Positions 39,117 through 47,590 of a stretch of DNA of 64,000 nt are shown here, piece after piece. The DNA comes from CAVTGO01 sp963734275 (GTDB taxonomy: Bacteria > Actinomycetota > UBA4738 > HRBIN12), in assembly GCA_963734275.1 (NCBI GenBank), contig CAVTGO010000010.1, forward strand, positions 1-64,000, given 5' to 3'. The notes below the pieces were generated by a model. It saw only the letters and a list, made by a program, of their open reading frames with translations. It made no database searches and was not told where the DNA came from. How positions within the stretch are numbered: position 1 is the first letter of the stretch; every line of letters begins with the position of its first letter. Made by a program: the position numbers and the translations under genes.

Positions 39117-39329
39117 ATGGTTGCCTACAGCCCCGGCCCCGAGTGGATCGTCGTCCTGGTGGTACTGGTGCTGCTGTTCGGCGCCAAGAAGCTCCCGGAG
39201 CTCGCGCGCTCGGTCGGCAAGTCGACGAACGAGTTCAAGAAGGGCATGAGCGAGGGCGCCTCCGAGCCCGAGGACGAGTCCGAGACGCCGAAGCCCCAGG
39301 ACCCCGTGCAGAAGCCCTCGACCGAGTAA
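39117..39329 (+). CDS. tatA: Twin-arginine translocase subunit TatA
   Basis: The 70-residue protein has one N-terminal membrane helix (PEWIVVLVVLVLLFGAKKLP, about residues 8-24), the FGxxxLPEL hinge (FGAKKLPELA) and an amphipathic helix (RSVGKSTNEFKKGMSEGA), then an acidic proline-rich tail. These are diagnostic for TatA/E. TatA forms the pore that exports folded proteins. It is on the plus strand, divergent from pyrR, with GAGGAAGGAAG as ribosome site. No tatB or tatC is adjacent. Confidence 0.9.
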   Translation: MVAYSPGPEWIVVLVVLVLLFGAKKLPELARSVGKSTNEFKKGMSEGASEPEDESETPKPQDPVQKPSTE

Positions 39330-39347
39330 GCGTCGACCCCTGTAAAC

Positions 39348-39369
39348 GAACACCGCGAGCCCGGTGTTC
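39348..39369. promoter_or_regulatory. 8-bp inverted repeat abutting the sigma-factor start
   Basis: GAACACCG (39348-39355) and CGGTGTTC (39362-39369) are exact reverse complements with a 6-base loop, ending directly before ATG 39370. It could be an operator or an RNA hairpin that hides the ribosome site; it is too weak and lacks a T-run for a terminator. Confidence 0.45.
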
Positions 39370-39903
39370 ATGAGGGCGATGGACGAGGCCCTCCCGCTCT
39401 CCGCACACCCGCTCCCGGCCGAGCAGGCCGACGTCGCGTTCGGCCGATTCTTCGAGGAGCACCACGAACGGCTGCACGCCGCGCTGTGGCTCGTGGTGCG
39501 CGACGGCCATGAGGCCGAGGAGATCGCCCAGGACGCGTTCCTGAAGGTCTGGGAGCGCTGGGATCGCGTCGGCGGGATCGAGGATCCCCCTGGGTATCTG
39601 TTCCGGACCGCCATGAACCTGTATCGGAACCGCCGCCGGCGGGCGGCCGTCGCGCTGCGGCGGCTGATCCAACTGGCGCCGGTGAACGATCCGCTCGCGG
39701 CGATCGAGGATCGCGACCTGGTCGTCCGCGCCCTCGGGACCCTCACGCCACGGCAGCGAGCGGCCCTCGTCCTCATGGACCTGCTGGACATGTCCTCGGA
39801 GGAGGCGGCGAAGGCGCTCGGCGTCCGGCCACCGACGGTGCGGGTGCTCGCGGCCCGAGCGCGCACCGCCCTCCACGACCGGATCGGAGGCAACGATGAC
39901 TGA
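39370..39903 (+). CDS. ECF-type RNA polymerase sigma factor
   Basis: Region 2 reads FGRFFEEHHERLHAALWLVV and RDGHEAEEIAQDAFLKVWER with the RNAP-binding DAFLKVW motif. Region 4 reads ALGTLTPRQRAALVLMDLLD and MSSEEAAKALGVRPPTVRVL, a helix-turn-helix for the -35 element. At 177 residues it matches SigE/SigM-like ECF factors. Alternative starts are GTG 39364 and ATG 39379. The stop overlaps the start of the next gene by 8 bases, which encodes a membrane protein and probable anti-sigma partner. Confidence 0.85.
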   Translation: MRAMDEALPLSAHPLPAEQADVAFGRFFEEHHERLHAALWLVVRDGHEAEEIAQDAFLKVWERWDRVGGIEDPPGYLFRTAMNLYRNRRRRAAVALRRLIQLAPVNDPLAAIEDRDLVVRALGTLTPRQRAALVLMDLLDMSSEEAAKALGVRPPTVRVLAARARTALHDRIGGNDD

Positions 39904-40888
39904 GACCCATGACCTCCTCGAGCGCGCGGCCCGATCGGCACCTCGCACCGACTACGACCTCGAGGCGGTGCGCGAGCGCGGCGAGCGCAAGCGCCGCGGT
40001 GAACGGATCCGGGCGGGCGTGTTGGGCGTGACGCTCGCGATCCTCGGAGCCACGTTCGCGTTCGCGGCGCTCGACCGAGATGGTCCCCGGGATCCCGCCG
40101 TCGGCGGCACCGGCCCCGCCGGAACGACGGGCATCACGCTCCCGCCACCCGCGGAACCACCGCTCGTGGCCGAGATCGGTCAGTACTACTACTCGGCGGT
40201 GCTGTACCGGTCGTGGTGTCCCGACGACGGCGGCGACATCTGCGGTGGGAACGACGTCACCCTGGACGCCACCACATGGTGGTCGCCGGGTGACGACTCG
40301 GGCAGGATCGAGGTCGACGCGCGCGAGAACTACGGCATCGAAGAAGGACGCTTCGAGGCCGGCGCGTTCCCCAATGTCAACGGCATCGACGTCTCGTCGT
40401 TCCCGCTCGAGCCCGGCGCGTTGACGACCTTCCTCCTCCAGCGGAGCGCCGAGGGCGGCTCCTCCCCTGCCCCGCTGGTGACGCCTCCACCGGAGGGAGC
40501 GCCGACCGACGGGCAGGTCTGGCGTGCGATCACCGACCTGCTGGAAGATCCCCACGTCACGCCCGCCGTCCGGGCGGCGCTCCTCGACGTCGCCGCGGGT
40601 CTCCAGGGAGCACACGTGACGACCGATACCGTCGACCCGTTCGGCCGGCCCGCACACGTGGTGGAGTTCGGCAACTGGGGCGGCAGCATGATCGAGCGGC
40701 TCTACGTCGATCCGGCGACACACGAGCTCCTGGTCTGGACGAGGTCGATCGCATCTGGCGACGAGCTCTTCGCGTACTTCGTGGTGCAGGGCGCGGGGGT
40801 GACGGATTCGACGGAGACGGGGCCCACCGAGCAGGAGAGCTCGGTCCCGTGGACGCTCCTGTCGGCCGAGGATCTGCCGTTCGGGTAG
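39896..40888 (+). CDS. Membrane protein coupled to sigma factor, probable anti-sigma or sensor
   Basis: The 330-residue protein has a short cytoplasmic part (ETHDLLERAARSAPRTDYDL, about 1-38, rich in R and E). One membrane helix lies at about 41-60 (AGVLGVTLAILGATFAFAAL), and the rest is outside. The outer domain has a cysteine pair (WCPDDGGDICGG) and a CU044_5270-like layout (FGRPAHVVEFGNWGG and LYVDPATHELLVWTRSI). No zinc-binding HxxxCxxC anti-sigma motif is seen. The 8-base overlap with the sigma gene suggests it controls that factor. The identity of the signal is unknown. It converges with nusB. Confidence 0.7.
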   Translation: MTETHDLLERAARSAPRTDYDLEAVRERGERKRRGERIRAGVLGVTLAILGATFAFAALDRDGPRDPAVGGTGPAGTTGITLPPPAEPPLVAEIGQYYYSAVLYRSWCPDDGGDICGGNDVTLDATTWWSPGDDSGRIEVDARENYGIEEGRFEAGAFPNVNGIDVSSFPLEPGALTTFLLQRSAEGGSSPAPLVTPPPEGAPTDGQVWRAITDLLEDPHVTPAVRAALLDVAAGLQGAHVTTDTVDPFGRPAHVVEFGNWGGSMIERLYVDPATHELLVWTRSIASGDELFAYFVVQGAGVTDSTETGPTEQESSVPWTLLSAEDLPFG

Positions 40889-40935
40889 GTCGAGCGGCGA
40901 CCGAGGCCACGGATGCGCTCGGACGCTATCCGGGC

Positions 40936-41346
40936 TCAGGCTTCCGCAGGCCGACCCAGGTCCTCCGCGATCCGTCCGAGCACGCCGTTCACGAACCGTC
41001 CCGAATCCTCGGTGGAGAGCTCCTTGGCCGTGCGCACCGCCTCGTCGATCGCGACGGCGATCGGGACGCCGCTCTGATGCAGCAGCTCGTAGGTCGCGAC
41101 GCGAAGGATCGTGCGGTCGAGCGCCGCCATCCTCTCCACCCGCCATCCCTCGGCGTGTGCTCCGAGCGTGCGGTCGAGCTCGTCGAGATGCCCGCACACG
41201 CCGTCGACGAGATCACGCGTGAACGGCTGGCTCGTCCGCCCGGTCGCCTCCCACTCGGCGAGGACCGCGCGCCCGTCGGCGCGCGTGACGTCCGCCTGGT
41301 ACAGGATCTCGACCGCCGCCCGGCGCGCCTGCCTGCGCGAGGGCAT
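40936..41346 (-). CDS. nusB: Transcription antitermination factor NusB
   Basis: NusB works with NusE (S10) on boxA RNA of rRNA operons. The 136-residue helical protein reads RRQARRAAVEILYQADVTRA, FTRDLVDGVCGHLDELDRTL, RVERMAALDRTILRVATYEL and IAVAIDEAVRTAKELSTEDS, ending FVNGVLGRIAEDLGR. All conserved helices are present. It follows efp by five bases on the minus strand, the standard actinobacterial order. Confidence 0.93.
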   Translation of the reverse strand: MPSRRQARRAAVEILYQADVTRADGRAVLAEWEATGRTSQPFTRDLVDGVCGHLDELDRTLGAHAEGWRVERMAALDRTILRVATYELLHQSGVPIAVAIDEAVRTAKELSTEDSGRFVNGVLGRIAEDLGRPAEA

Positions 41347-41351
41347 GGGAC

Positions 41352-41915
41352 CTACTTGACCCGCTCGATGTATTGCCCCGAGCGCGTGTCCACCTTCACC
41401 CGCTCGCCTTCCTCGACGAACAGAGGAACCTGGACCACGGCGCCGGTCTCCAGCGTGGCCGGCTTCAGCGCGTTCGTCCGCGTGTCGCCCTTCACCGCGG
41501 GCTGCGTCTTCGTGATCGAGAGCACCACGGAAGCCGCGAGCTCCAGCGAGATCGGCACCCCCTGGTGGACGGCGACCGTTGCCGTGGAACCCTCCGACAG
41601 GAAGCCCGCAGCTTCGCCGACGACCTCGACCGGCACCGGGAGCTGCTCGTACGACGCGAGATCCATGAACGTGAACGCACGGTCGTCCCGGTACAGGAAC
41701 TGCATGTCCTTGCGCTCGACGATCGCGAGACCCACCTTGACTCCGGCGTTGAATGTGCGCTCCACGACACCGCCCGTCTTCACGTTCCGCAGTTTCGTCC
41801 GCACGAACGCGCCACCCTTGCCGGGCTTCACGTGCTGGAACTCGACGACCTGAAACAACGCGCCGTCCAGTTCCAACGTCATCCCGTTCTTCAGATCGTT
41901 CGTGGACACGCTCAC
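41352..41915 (-). CDS. efp: Translation elongation factor P
   Basis: EF-P relieves ribosome stalling at polyproline. The GTG start at 41915 (VSVSTNDLKNGMTLELDGAL) overlaps the pepP stop as GTGA. The 187-residue product has the loop FQHVKPGKGGAFVRTKLRNV, whose lysine contacts the peptidyl tRNA, then FLYRDDRAFTFMDLASYEQL, and ends with the domain III motif DTRSGQYIERVK. The pilus proteins in this block are proline-rich, so EF-P would matter here, but that link is only contextual. Confidence 0.95.
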   Translation of the reverse strand: MSVSTNDLKNGMTLELDGALFQVVEFQHVKPGKGGAFVRTKLRNVKTGGVVERTFNAGVKVGLAIVERKDMQFLYRDDRAFTFMDLASYEQLPVPVEVVGEAAGFLSEGSTATVAVHQGVPISLELAASVVLSITKTQPAVKGDTRTNALKPATLETGAVVQVPLFVEEGERVKVDTRSGQYIERVK

Positions 41916-42994
41916 AACACGACCAGCTCCTTGGTGGACGTCGGGATCTCCCGGCACCCGTCCGCGGTTACCTCGACCATGTCCTCGATGCGGACGCCCC
42001 CGAGGCCGGGAATGTACACGCCGGGCTCGATCGTGACGACCATGCCCTCGAGCAGCTCGGAGCCGGCGTCCCAGCGCAACCGTGGCTCCTCGTGGATCTC
42101 CAGACCGACCCCATGCCCGAGACCGTGGGGGAACGCCTCGGCGTATCCCGCCTCCGCGACGACCGCGCGCGCGGCGCCGTCGACGGCTTGCGCGGGAACC
42201 CCGGCGCGCACCGCGTCGATCCCCGCAGCCTGAGCGGCGGCCACGATATCTCGCAGCTCCCGGAGGCGTGCGGGCGGCTCGCCGAACGCGACCGTGCGCG
42301 TCATGTCCGAGTGGTAGCCATCGGCGAGGGCGCCGAAGTCCATCTTGACGACGTCGCCCCGCGCGAGCGGGCGGTCCGTCGGATGGTGGTGGGGCTCGGC
42401 CCCGTTCTCGCCGAAGGCGACGATCGTTCCGAAGGCGCGGTCGTCGGCCCCGGCACGGCGCATCGCGAGCTCGAGCGCCAGGGCGAGCTCGCGTTCGGTC
42501 CCGCCCTCGCGCAGGGCACCGCCCAAGACCGCACGCTCGAAGGCCTCGTCGGCACAGGCTTGCGCGCGCGAGATCGCCGCGCGCTCCTCCGCATCCTTCG
42601 TGAGGCGCTCGCGCTCGACGGCGCCGGCCACCGGAACGAACTCGGCGGGTACGGACGAGGCTAGCTCCGTGTACGTCGCGTACGACACGCCGGCGCCCTC
42701 GAAGCCGATCCGCCCGACGCCGAGGTCGGCACAGACGGCCGCCACCGCCACCGCGAGCCCGTTGGGGTAGGTCCGCCGCTCAAGGTCCGGCACCTCGAGG
42801 CGCGACTGCTCCGTGTAGCGACCGTCCGTGAGGAAGACGCTCCGCTCCGGATCGGCGCCGAGGACGACCTGCCCGTTCGAGCCCGAGAACCCGGTGAGGT
42901 ACCGGGCGTTCGGCAGGTGGGTGACCAGCAGGGCGTCGAGGCCGGCGGCCGCGATCGCCTCGGCGACGCGGCGGCGCCTCAGCCCGTGATCCAC
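41912..42994 (-). CDS. pepP: Xaa-Pro aminopeptidase (M24 family)
   Basis: The enzyme removes N-terminal residues before proline. The 360-residue pita-bread fold has an N-terminal domain (ALLVTHLPNARYLTGFSGSN). Its metal ligands are visible: two aspartates in VKMDFGALADGYHSDMTRTV, a histidine in FPHGLGHGVGLEIHEEPRLR, and glutamates in MVVTIEPGVYIPGLGGVRIE. The ligand set is complete. It overlaps aroQ by 16 bases and efp by 4. Confidence 0.92.
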   Translation of the reverse strand: MDHGLRRRRVAEAIAAAGLDALLVTHLPNARYLTGFSGSNGQVVLGADPERSVFLTDGRYTEQSRLEVPDLERRTYPNGLAVAVAAVCADLGVGRIGFEGAGVSYATYTELASSVPAEFVPVAGAVERERLTKDAEERAAISRAQACADEAFERAVLGGALREGGTERELALALELAMRRAGADDRAFGTIVAFGENGAEPHHHPTDRPLARGDVVKMDFGALADGYHSDMTRTVAFGEPPARLRELRDIVAAAQAAGIDAVRAGVPAQAVDGAARAVVAEAGYAEAFPHGLGHGVGLEIHEEPRLRWDAGSELLEGMVVTIEPGVYIPGLGGVRIEDMVEVTADGCREIPTSTKELVVL

Positions 42995-43413
42995 GGGAGC
43001 GCCTCGAGCGCGAGGTGGTAGCCGCCCGCCCCGGCGCCGGCGATCGTCACGCGGCAGGCGGGCGCGATCACCGAGTGCCGGCGGAACTCCTCGCGCGCGT
43101 AGATGTTCGTCATGTGGACCTCGAGCACCGGGAGCGGACAGGCCTCGACCGCGTCGCGCAGAGCGTACGAGTAGTGCGTGAGGGCACCCGGGTTCACGAC
43201 CACGGCGCCGAAGCCATCACCCTGCGCGCCCGCGAACCAACCGACGAGGTCGCCCTCGTGATCGGACTGTCGCCACTCGGCGTCGTGACCGAGGAAGGTC
43301 GCGCGCTCGCCGACCCGGTCCATGATCTCGCCGAGCGTCACCGACCCGTAGCGCTCCGGGTCCCGCGTGCCGAGGACTCCGAGGTTCGGCCCGAACAGGA
43401 ACAGCACCTTCAC
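42979..43413 (-). CDS. aroQ: 3-dehydroquinate dehydratase, type II
   Basis: The GTG start at 43413 overlaps the aroB stop (GTGA). The 144-residue product has the type II signature LFGPNLGVLGTRDPERYGSV (usual NGPNLNLLGxRxPxxYG), the base WRQSDHEGDLVGWF, VVVNPGALTHYSYALRDAVE and PVLEVHMTNIYAREEFRRHS. One difference is FGPNLG in place of NGPNLN at the N-terminus. The enzyme performs step three of the shikimate pathway. Confidence 0.9.
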   Translation of the reverse strand: MKVLFLFGPNLGVLGTRDPERYGSVTLGEIMDRVGERATFLGHDAEWRQSDHEGDLVGWFAGAQGDGFGAVVVNPGALTHYSYALRDAVEACPLPVLEVHMTNIYAREEFRRHSVIAPACRVTIAGAGAGGYHLALEALPWITG

Positions 43414-44519
43414 CGCATCGTCCCTTTCACCTCGGGTCCCGGCCCCACCGCGCCGAGCGCCTCCCGGAGCGCGTCCTCGGGAACGGAGTCCACCATGACC
43501 GGGCGTCCCACGTCTTCGAGGAGCACGAATCGGACCCCGGCCCGGTACTTCTTGTCCACCCGGAACGCCGACAGGATCTCGTCGGCGGGCGGCAGCGGCC
43601 CGTCGGTCTCCAGGCCGAGCGACGACAGCAAGCGGATGTGACGCGCCGCGAGACCGGTGGACGCCCGACCGAGCAACTCCGCGAGGCGGGCGGCGAACAC
43701 CATCCCGATCGCGACCCCCTCGCCGTGCGAGCGGCCGCCGAACGACTCGAGGCGCTCGAGCGCGTGCCCGAGCGTGTGCCCGTAGTTCAGGAACAGACGC
43801 CCACCGGTGTCGCGTTCGTCCTCCCCGACGACCGCGGCCTTCGCGCGCACGCACCGCGCGACGAGCCGCTCGAGCGCATCCGGGTCCCGTCGCAGGACCG
43901 GGCCAGGGTCGGTCTCGAGCTCCCTCAGCAGCTCGAGGTCGAGGGCGAGGCCGTACTTGGCGACCTCCGCTAGTCCCGAGCGATAGTCGCGTTCGGGAAG
44001 GGTCGCGAGCGTCGCGACGTCGGCGAGCACGGCCACCGGCTGGTGGAACGCGCCGACGAGGTTCTTTCCCTCGGGCAGGTTCACGGCCGTCTTGCCCCCG
44101 ATCGCCGCGTCGACCATGGCCGTCAACGTCGTCGGCACCTGGACGAAGGGGACTCCCCGCATGTACGTGGCGGCCACGAAGCCCGCGAGGTCCCCGACGG
44201 CGCCGCCGCCGAGGGCCACGACCAGATCGTCCCGGTGCGCCTCCTGCGTCGCGAGCTGGCGCTGGAGCGCCGTCATCATCTGGACCGACTTGGCCTGCTC
44301 CCCCTCGGGGACGCCGAGATGGACGCAGGCGATGTCGCGACCCGCCAGGCCGGCGACGAGCGGGGCGAGGTACCGGGCGGCGACGGCCTCGTCGGCAACG
44401 ACGAAGGCCCGCTCGGCGCTATGGAGCTCGGGGAGCAGCTCTCCCGCGTCCTCGAGGAGTTCCCGGCCAACGACGACCGGGTAGTCGCGGCCCGCGACCG
44501 CGACCCTCACGCGCTCCAA
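43410..44519 (-). CDS. aroB: 3-dehydroquinate synthase
   Basis: The 369-residue enzyme uses NAD and a divalent metal. The NAD region reads DLVVALGGGAVGDLAGFVAA, followed by YMRGVPFVQVPTTLTAMVDA and IGGKTAVNLPEGKNLVGAFH. Metal ligands lie in AEVAKYGLALDLELL (E), LNYGHTLGHALE (H) and GRSHGEGVAIGMVFA (H). The C-terminal part ends RPVMVDSVPEDALREALGA. It overlaps aroK by 13 bases. Confidence 0.94.
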   Translation of the reverse strand: MERVRVAVAGRDYPVVVGRELLEDAGELLPELHSAERAFVVADEAVAARYLAPLVAGLAGRDIACVHLGVPEGEQAKSVQMMTALQRQLATQEAHRDDLVVALGGGAVGDLAGFVAATYMRGVPFVQVPTTLTAMVDAAIGGKTAVNLPEGKNLVGAFHQPVAVLADVATLATLPERDYRSGLAEVAKYGLALDLELLRELETDPGPVLRRDPDALERLVARCVRAKAAVVGEDERDTGGRLFLNYGHTLGHALERLESFGGRSHGEGVAIGMVFAARLAELLGRASTGLAARHIRLLSSLGLETDGPLPPADEILSAFRVDKKYRAGVRFVLLEDVGRPVMVDSVPEDALREALGAVGPGPEVKGTMR

Positions 44520-45007
44520 CGGAGGAGCTCTCCCTCGATCGCGTCCGCCACCTCGTCCACGGTCCCGCGTGCGTCGACGACGTGGGCGGCGAATTCCCGG
44601 TAGAGGGGCTCGCGGTCGCTGAACAACCGCTCGAGGTCCCCGTCCTCGCGGATCAGGGGCCGGTCCTCCGCCGGAGCGACCCGGCGCTCGAGGTCCTCGA
44701 GCGGCACGGAGAGGAACACCACCTCGCCGCTCGCGCGCAGCATGACGCGGTTCGCCGGCTCGAGCACGACCCCGCCCCCGCAGGACACGACGGACGGATC
44801 GCGGGCCACGGCCGCCGTGAGCGCCGCGGCCTCGAGCTCGCGGAACCGCGCCTCGCCCTCCTGCTCGAAGATCTCGCGGACGGTCGAACCGGCCGCGCGC
44901 TCGATCTCGGCGTCGAGCTCCACGAACGGCACGCCGAGACGCCGCGCGAGCTCCGGGCCGACGGTGGATTTGCCCGAGCCGGGCATCCCGACGAGATAGA
45001 CGATCAC
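44507..45007 (-). CDS. aroK: Shikimate kinase
   Basis: The GTG start at 45007 gives VIVYLVGMPGSGKSTVGPEL with Walker A GMPGSGKST. The shikimate-binding aspartate is in FVELDAEIERAAG and the glycine loop is SVVSCGGGVVLEPAN. The lid is RRVAPAEDRPLI. Length is 166 residues, normal. A longer frame upstream to 45076 would overlap aroC and lacks family sequence. It lies 13 bases after the aroC stop. Confidence 0.93.
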   Translation of the reverse strand: MIVYLVGMPGSGKSTVGPELARRLGVPFVELDAEIERAAGSTVREIFEQEGEARFRELEAAALTAAVARDPSVVSCGGGVVLEPANRVMLRASGEVVFLSVPLEDLERRVAPAEDRPLIREDGDLERLFSDREPLYREFAAHVVDARGTVDEVADAIEGELLRWSA

Positions 45008-45020
45008 GCGGTGCCCTCGG

Positions 45021-46172
45021 TCACGGGAGGCTCGCAAGGTAGGCCTCGAGGTTGCGCCGCGTTTCGGGAAGCGCATCGCCGCCGAACTTCTCGAGGACCG
45101 CGTCGGCCACGACGAACGCCGTCACCGCCTCCCCGACGACCGCGCCCGCCGGCACCGCGCAGACGTCGGTGCGCTGCTTGATCGCCACCGCCGGCTTGCC
45201 CGTCGACAGGTCGACCGTCGCGAGGGGCTGCGGCACGGTCGAGAACGGCTTCATCGCGGCCCGCACGCGCACCGCCTCGCCCGTGGTCATGCCGCCCTCG
45301 ATGCCGCCCGCGCGTGCGCTCCTTCGCCCGAGACCGCGAGAGCCGGTCACGATCTCGTCGTGGGCGCGCGAGCCGAGGCGGGACGCGGACGCGAACCCGT
45401 CCCCCACCTCGACGCCCTTCACCGACTGGATGCTCATGAGCGCGAGGGCGAGCCGCGCGTCGAGCTTCCGGTCGTGGTGGACGTGAGAGCCGAGGCCGGG
45501 AGGGCAGCCGTACGCGAGAACCTCGAAGACACCGCCGACCGTGTCGCGCGCCTTGCGGACGCGATCGATCTCGGCCACCATGCGGTCGGCCGTCACCTCG
45601 TCCAGGCATCGCACCGGGGAGGCGTCGACGGCATCGAGGTCCTCCGGGCGCGGTACGCGCGATCCGCGCACCGCCACCTTCCCGATCCGCACGACGTGGG
45701 ACACCATGTGGATGCCGAGCTCGGCGAGGAAGGCCTTGCAGAACACGCCGAGCGCGACGCGAGCCGCCGTCTCTCGCGCGCTCGCCCGTTCGAGCACGTT
45801 GCGGACGTCGTCGAAGCCGTACTTCTGCACGCCGGCGAGGTCCGCGTGGCCCGGCCGGGGTCGCGTCAGCCGCTCGGAGGGATCGGGCTCACCCTCGACG
45901 GCCATCAGGTCCTTGTACTTGGCGTCCCACTCGGCGTTCGCGATCGTCACCGAGATCGGGCTGCCGAGGGTCCGGCCGTGGCGGACCCCGGAGACGATCT
46001 CGAACCGATCAGCCTCGAGCTTCTGCCGGCCGCTGCGGCCGTACCCGTGCCGGCGCCGGGCGAGCTCGCCCGCGAGTTCCTTGGGCGAGACCGGGACCCC
46101 GGCGGGCAATCCCTCGAGCACGCCGACCAATCCCTTGCCGTGCGATTCGCCGGCCGTGAGCAGCCGCAGCAT
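45021..46172 (-). CDS. aroC: Chorismate synthase
   Basis: The enzyme makes chorismate with reduced FMN. I start it at ATG 46172 (MLRLLTAGESHGKGLVGVLE), the family N-terminus, giving 383 residues. Signatures include RRRHGYGRSGRQKLEADRFE, RPRPGHADLAGVQKYGFDDV, RNVLERASARETAARVALG and the C-terminal GGIEGGMTTGEAVRVRAAMK. It is the first gene after the pilus-locus terminator, so it should have its own promoter in 46173-46247, where I see no strong match. Confidence 0.94.
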   Translation of the reverse strand: MLRLLTAGESHGKGLVGVLEGLPAGVPVSPKELAGELARRRHGYGRSGRQKLEADRFEIVSGVRHGRTLGSPISVTIANAEWDAKYKDLMAVEGEPDPSERLTRPRPGHADLAGVQKYGFDDVRNVLERASARETAARVALGVFCKAFLAELGIHMVSHVVRIGKVAVRGSRVPRPEDLDAVDASPVRCLDEVTADRMVAEIDRVRKARDTVGGVFEVLAYGCPPGLGSHVHHDRKLDARLALALMSIQSVKGVEVGDGFASASRLGSRAHDEIVTGSRGLGRRSARAGGIEGGMTTGEAVRVRAAMKPFSTVPQPLATVDLSTGKPAVAIKQRTDVCAVPAGAVVGEAVTAFVVADAVLEKFGGDALPETRRNLEAYLASLP

Positions 46173-46247
46173 GTCCTCATCATAGGGGCGCCCGAACGGG
46201 GCAAGGTGAGATGGAGCCAAGACGAGGGTCAACCCGTGAGGGAATGA

Positions 46248-46283
46248 GAAAGGGCGGCCCCGTGGTCGTGGGGCCGCCCTTTC
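46248..46283 (-). terminator. Rho-independent-type hairpin after the pilus locus
   Basis: GAAAGGGCGGCCCC (46248-46261) and GGGGCCGCCCTTTC (46270-46283) form a perfect 14-bp stem with an 8-base loop. It lies 50 bases after the end of the pilP-like gene, followed on the minus strand by a weak pyrimidine tail. It should separate pilus transcription from aroC. Confidence 0.8.
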
Positions 46284-46334
46284 GGACCGGCGACCGCTCC
46301 CCCCGTGCGCGGCCCGCCGGCAGCTCCGCGGCGC

Positions 46335-46973
46335 CTACCCCTTCTGCTCGCAGAGCTCGAAGCTCTGATCGCCGAAGAGGAACTTGGCGCAGCCGCCATC
46401 GATCTTCACGAGCTTGAAGTTGTCGTCGAACGTGGCGCCCTCCTCCACCGTGTAGAGCTTGCCGTCCACCTCGACCTGCAGGGTCGTCTTGTTGTGGAAC
46501 ACGGTCAGGAGGGTGACGTCGTGACCGCCGATCAGGATGTGGTCGTCCGCCTGCCCGTCGTCGGGTGGCGGAGGGGGCGGGGACGTTGGCGGCGGAGACG
46601 TCGGTGGAGGTGAGGTGGGTGGCGGAGACGTGGGTGGCGGCGTGGTCGTCGTCGTCGTCGGGCTCACCGTCGAGGTCGGGCTGACGGAGCCGGTCACGGG
46701 GGGGCTGACGCTGCCGCTCGCGGACTGGAGGCCTGGCGGGATCGAGAAGGGATCTCGCTCGCCTGCCAGCTCCACGGGCGGCAGCGTCTCGCGGGGCGTC
46801 GGGGACGGCGTGACGGTGGGCACGACGACCGGACCCGAACTGCCGGTCGGCAGCTCGGGCAGCGCGGCCTCCTCACCGCCCCCTTTCAGCACGAACAGGT
46901 AGAAGAGGAGCAACACGGGTACGACGCCGGCCATGATCTGGAGTAGGCGCTTGTCTCGGGGGGTGAGTTGCAT
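46335..46973 (-). CDS. PilP-like pilus assembly protein with proline/threonine linker
   Basis: The 212-residue protein starts MQLTPRDKRLLQIMAGVVPV with one membrane helix (about 13-29). A spacer follows (GERDPFSIPPGLQ, similar to the DPF box of PilP/GspC-type proteins). Next is a striking low-complexity linker with TTTTTTPPP then four PPPTS units. The C-terminal beta domain reads HILIGGHDVTLLTVFHNKTT, VEVDGKLYTVEEGATFDDNF and FLFGDQSFELCEQ, like a PilP/GspC HR domain. The linker is encoded by near-identical 15-bp units. It follows pilO by two bases. Confidence 0.7.
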   Translation of the reverse strand: MQLTPRDKRLLQIMAGVVPVLLLFYLFVLKGGGEEAALPELPTGSSGPVVVPTVTPSPTPRETLPPVELAGERDPFSIPPGLQSASGSVSPPVTGSVSPTSTVSPTTTTTTPPPTSPPPTSPPPTSPPPTSPPPPPPDDGQADDHILIGGHDVTLLTVFHNKTTLQVEVDGKLYTVEEGATFDDNFKLVKIDGGCAKFLFGDQSFELCEQKG

Positions 46974-46975
46974 GG

Positions 46976-47590
46976 TCAGACTCCCGGTACGGTCGAGATG
47001 CCTTCGGTCGGACCCGGGACCGAGCCCGGACCGGCGCTGACATCCGTCGTGTAGAACTGCACGGTCAGCTGGAGCTGGAGCGCGTTCGTCGTCGTGGTCG
47101 TCCCGGTGGTGTCTCCCGCCGAGGGCGTGATCGCGACGGTCGTCACCTTGGCCGCCCGCGGCAGCGTCTCCAGCAGGAAGAGCATCTCGTCGATCGCGAA
47201 GTAGCCGCCGGTCACGGTGATCTGCGACCCGACCGTCGAGAACGTGCCCGATGGGTCCAGGGCGGGGGTGCCCGGCGTGAACGAGAAGAAGTCGACGGCG
47301 GCACGGTCGGCCGCCGCCTGGAGCAGGCGGAACAGCGCGGGTAGGTCTGCGGTGGGCGGCACCTGGTCCTCGATCCGCGCGATCTGGGCCTCGGTCTCCG
47401 GCGCCTCCGCTTGTGCCTCCTGCAGGGCCCGGAGCTGCGTCGACAACGAGATCTCCTGATCCTCGGCCGCCTGGAGCGCTTCGCCCGCCTCGCTCACCTG
47501 GCCCATCTTGGGAAGGACCAGCATGACCACGGCGAGGAGCGCGATGACCGCGGAGCCGACCCCGGCGACGATGGGCCCGCGGCGGCTCAC
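46976..47590 (-). CDS. pilO: Type IV pilus assembly protein PilO
   Basis: The GTG start at 47590 overlaps the pilN stop. The 204-residue protein has an N-terminal helix (IVAGVGSAVIALLAVVMLVL), a coiled coil (AEDQEISLSTQLRALQEAQA, ETEAQIARIEDQVPPTADLP) and a ferredoxin-like domain (LFRLLQAAADRAAVDFFSFT, GGYFAIDEMLFLLETLPRAA), which is the PilO layout. PilO pairs with PilN around the pilus motor. The tail is rich in T and G. Confidence 0.82.
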   Translation of the reverse strand: MSRRGPIVAGVGSAVIALLAVVMLVLPKMGQVSEAGEALQAAEDQEISLSTQLRALQEAQAEAPETEAQIARIEDQVPPTADLPALFRLLQAAADRAAVDFFSFTPGTPALDPSGTFSTVGSQITVTGGYFAIDEMLFLLETLPRAAKVTTVAITPSAGDTTGTTTTTNALQLQLTVQFYTTDVSAGPGSVPGPTEGISTVPGV

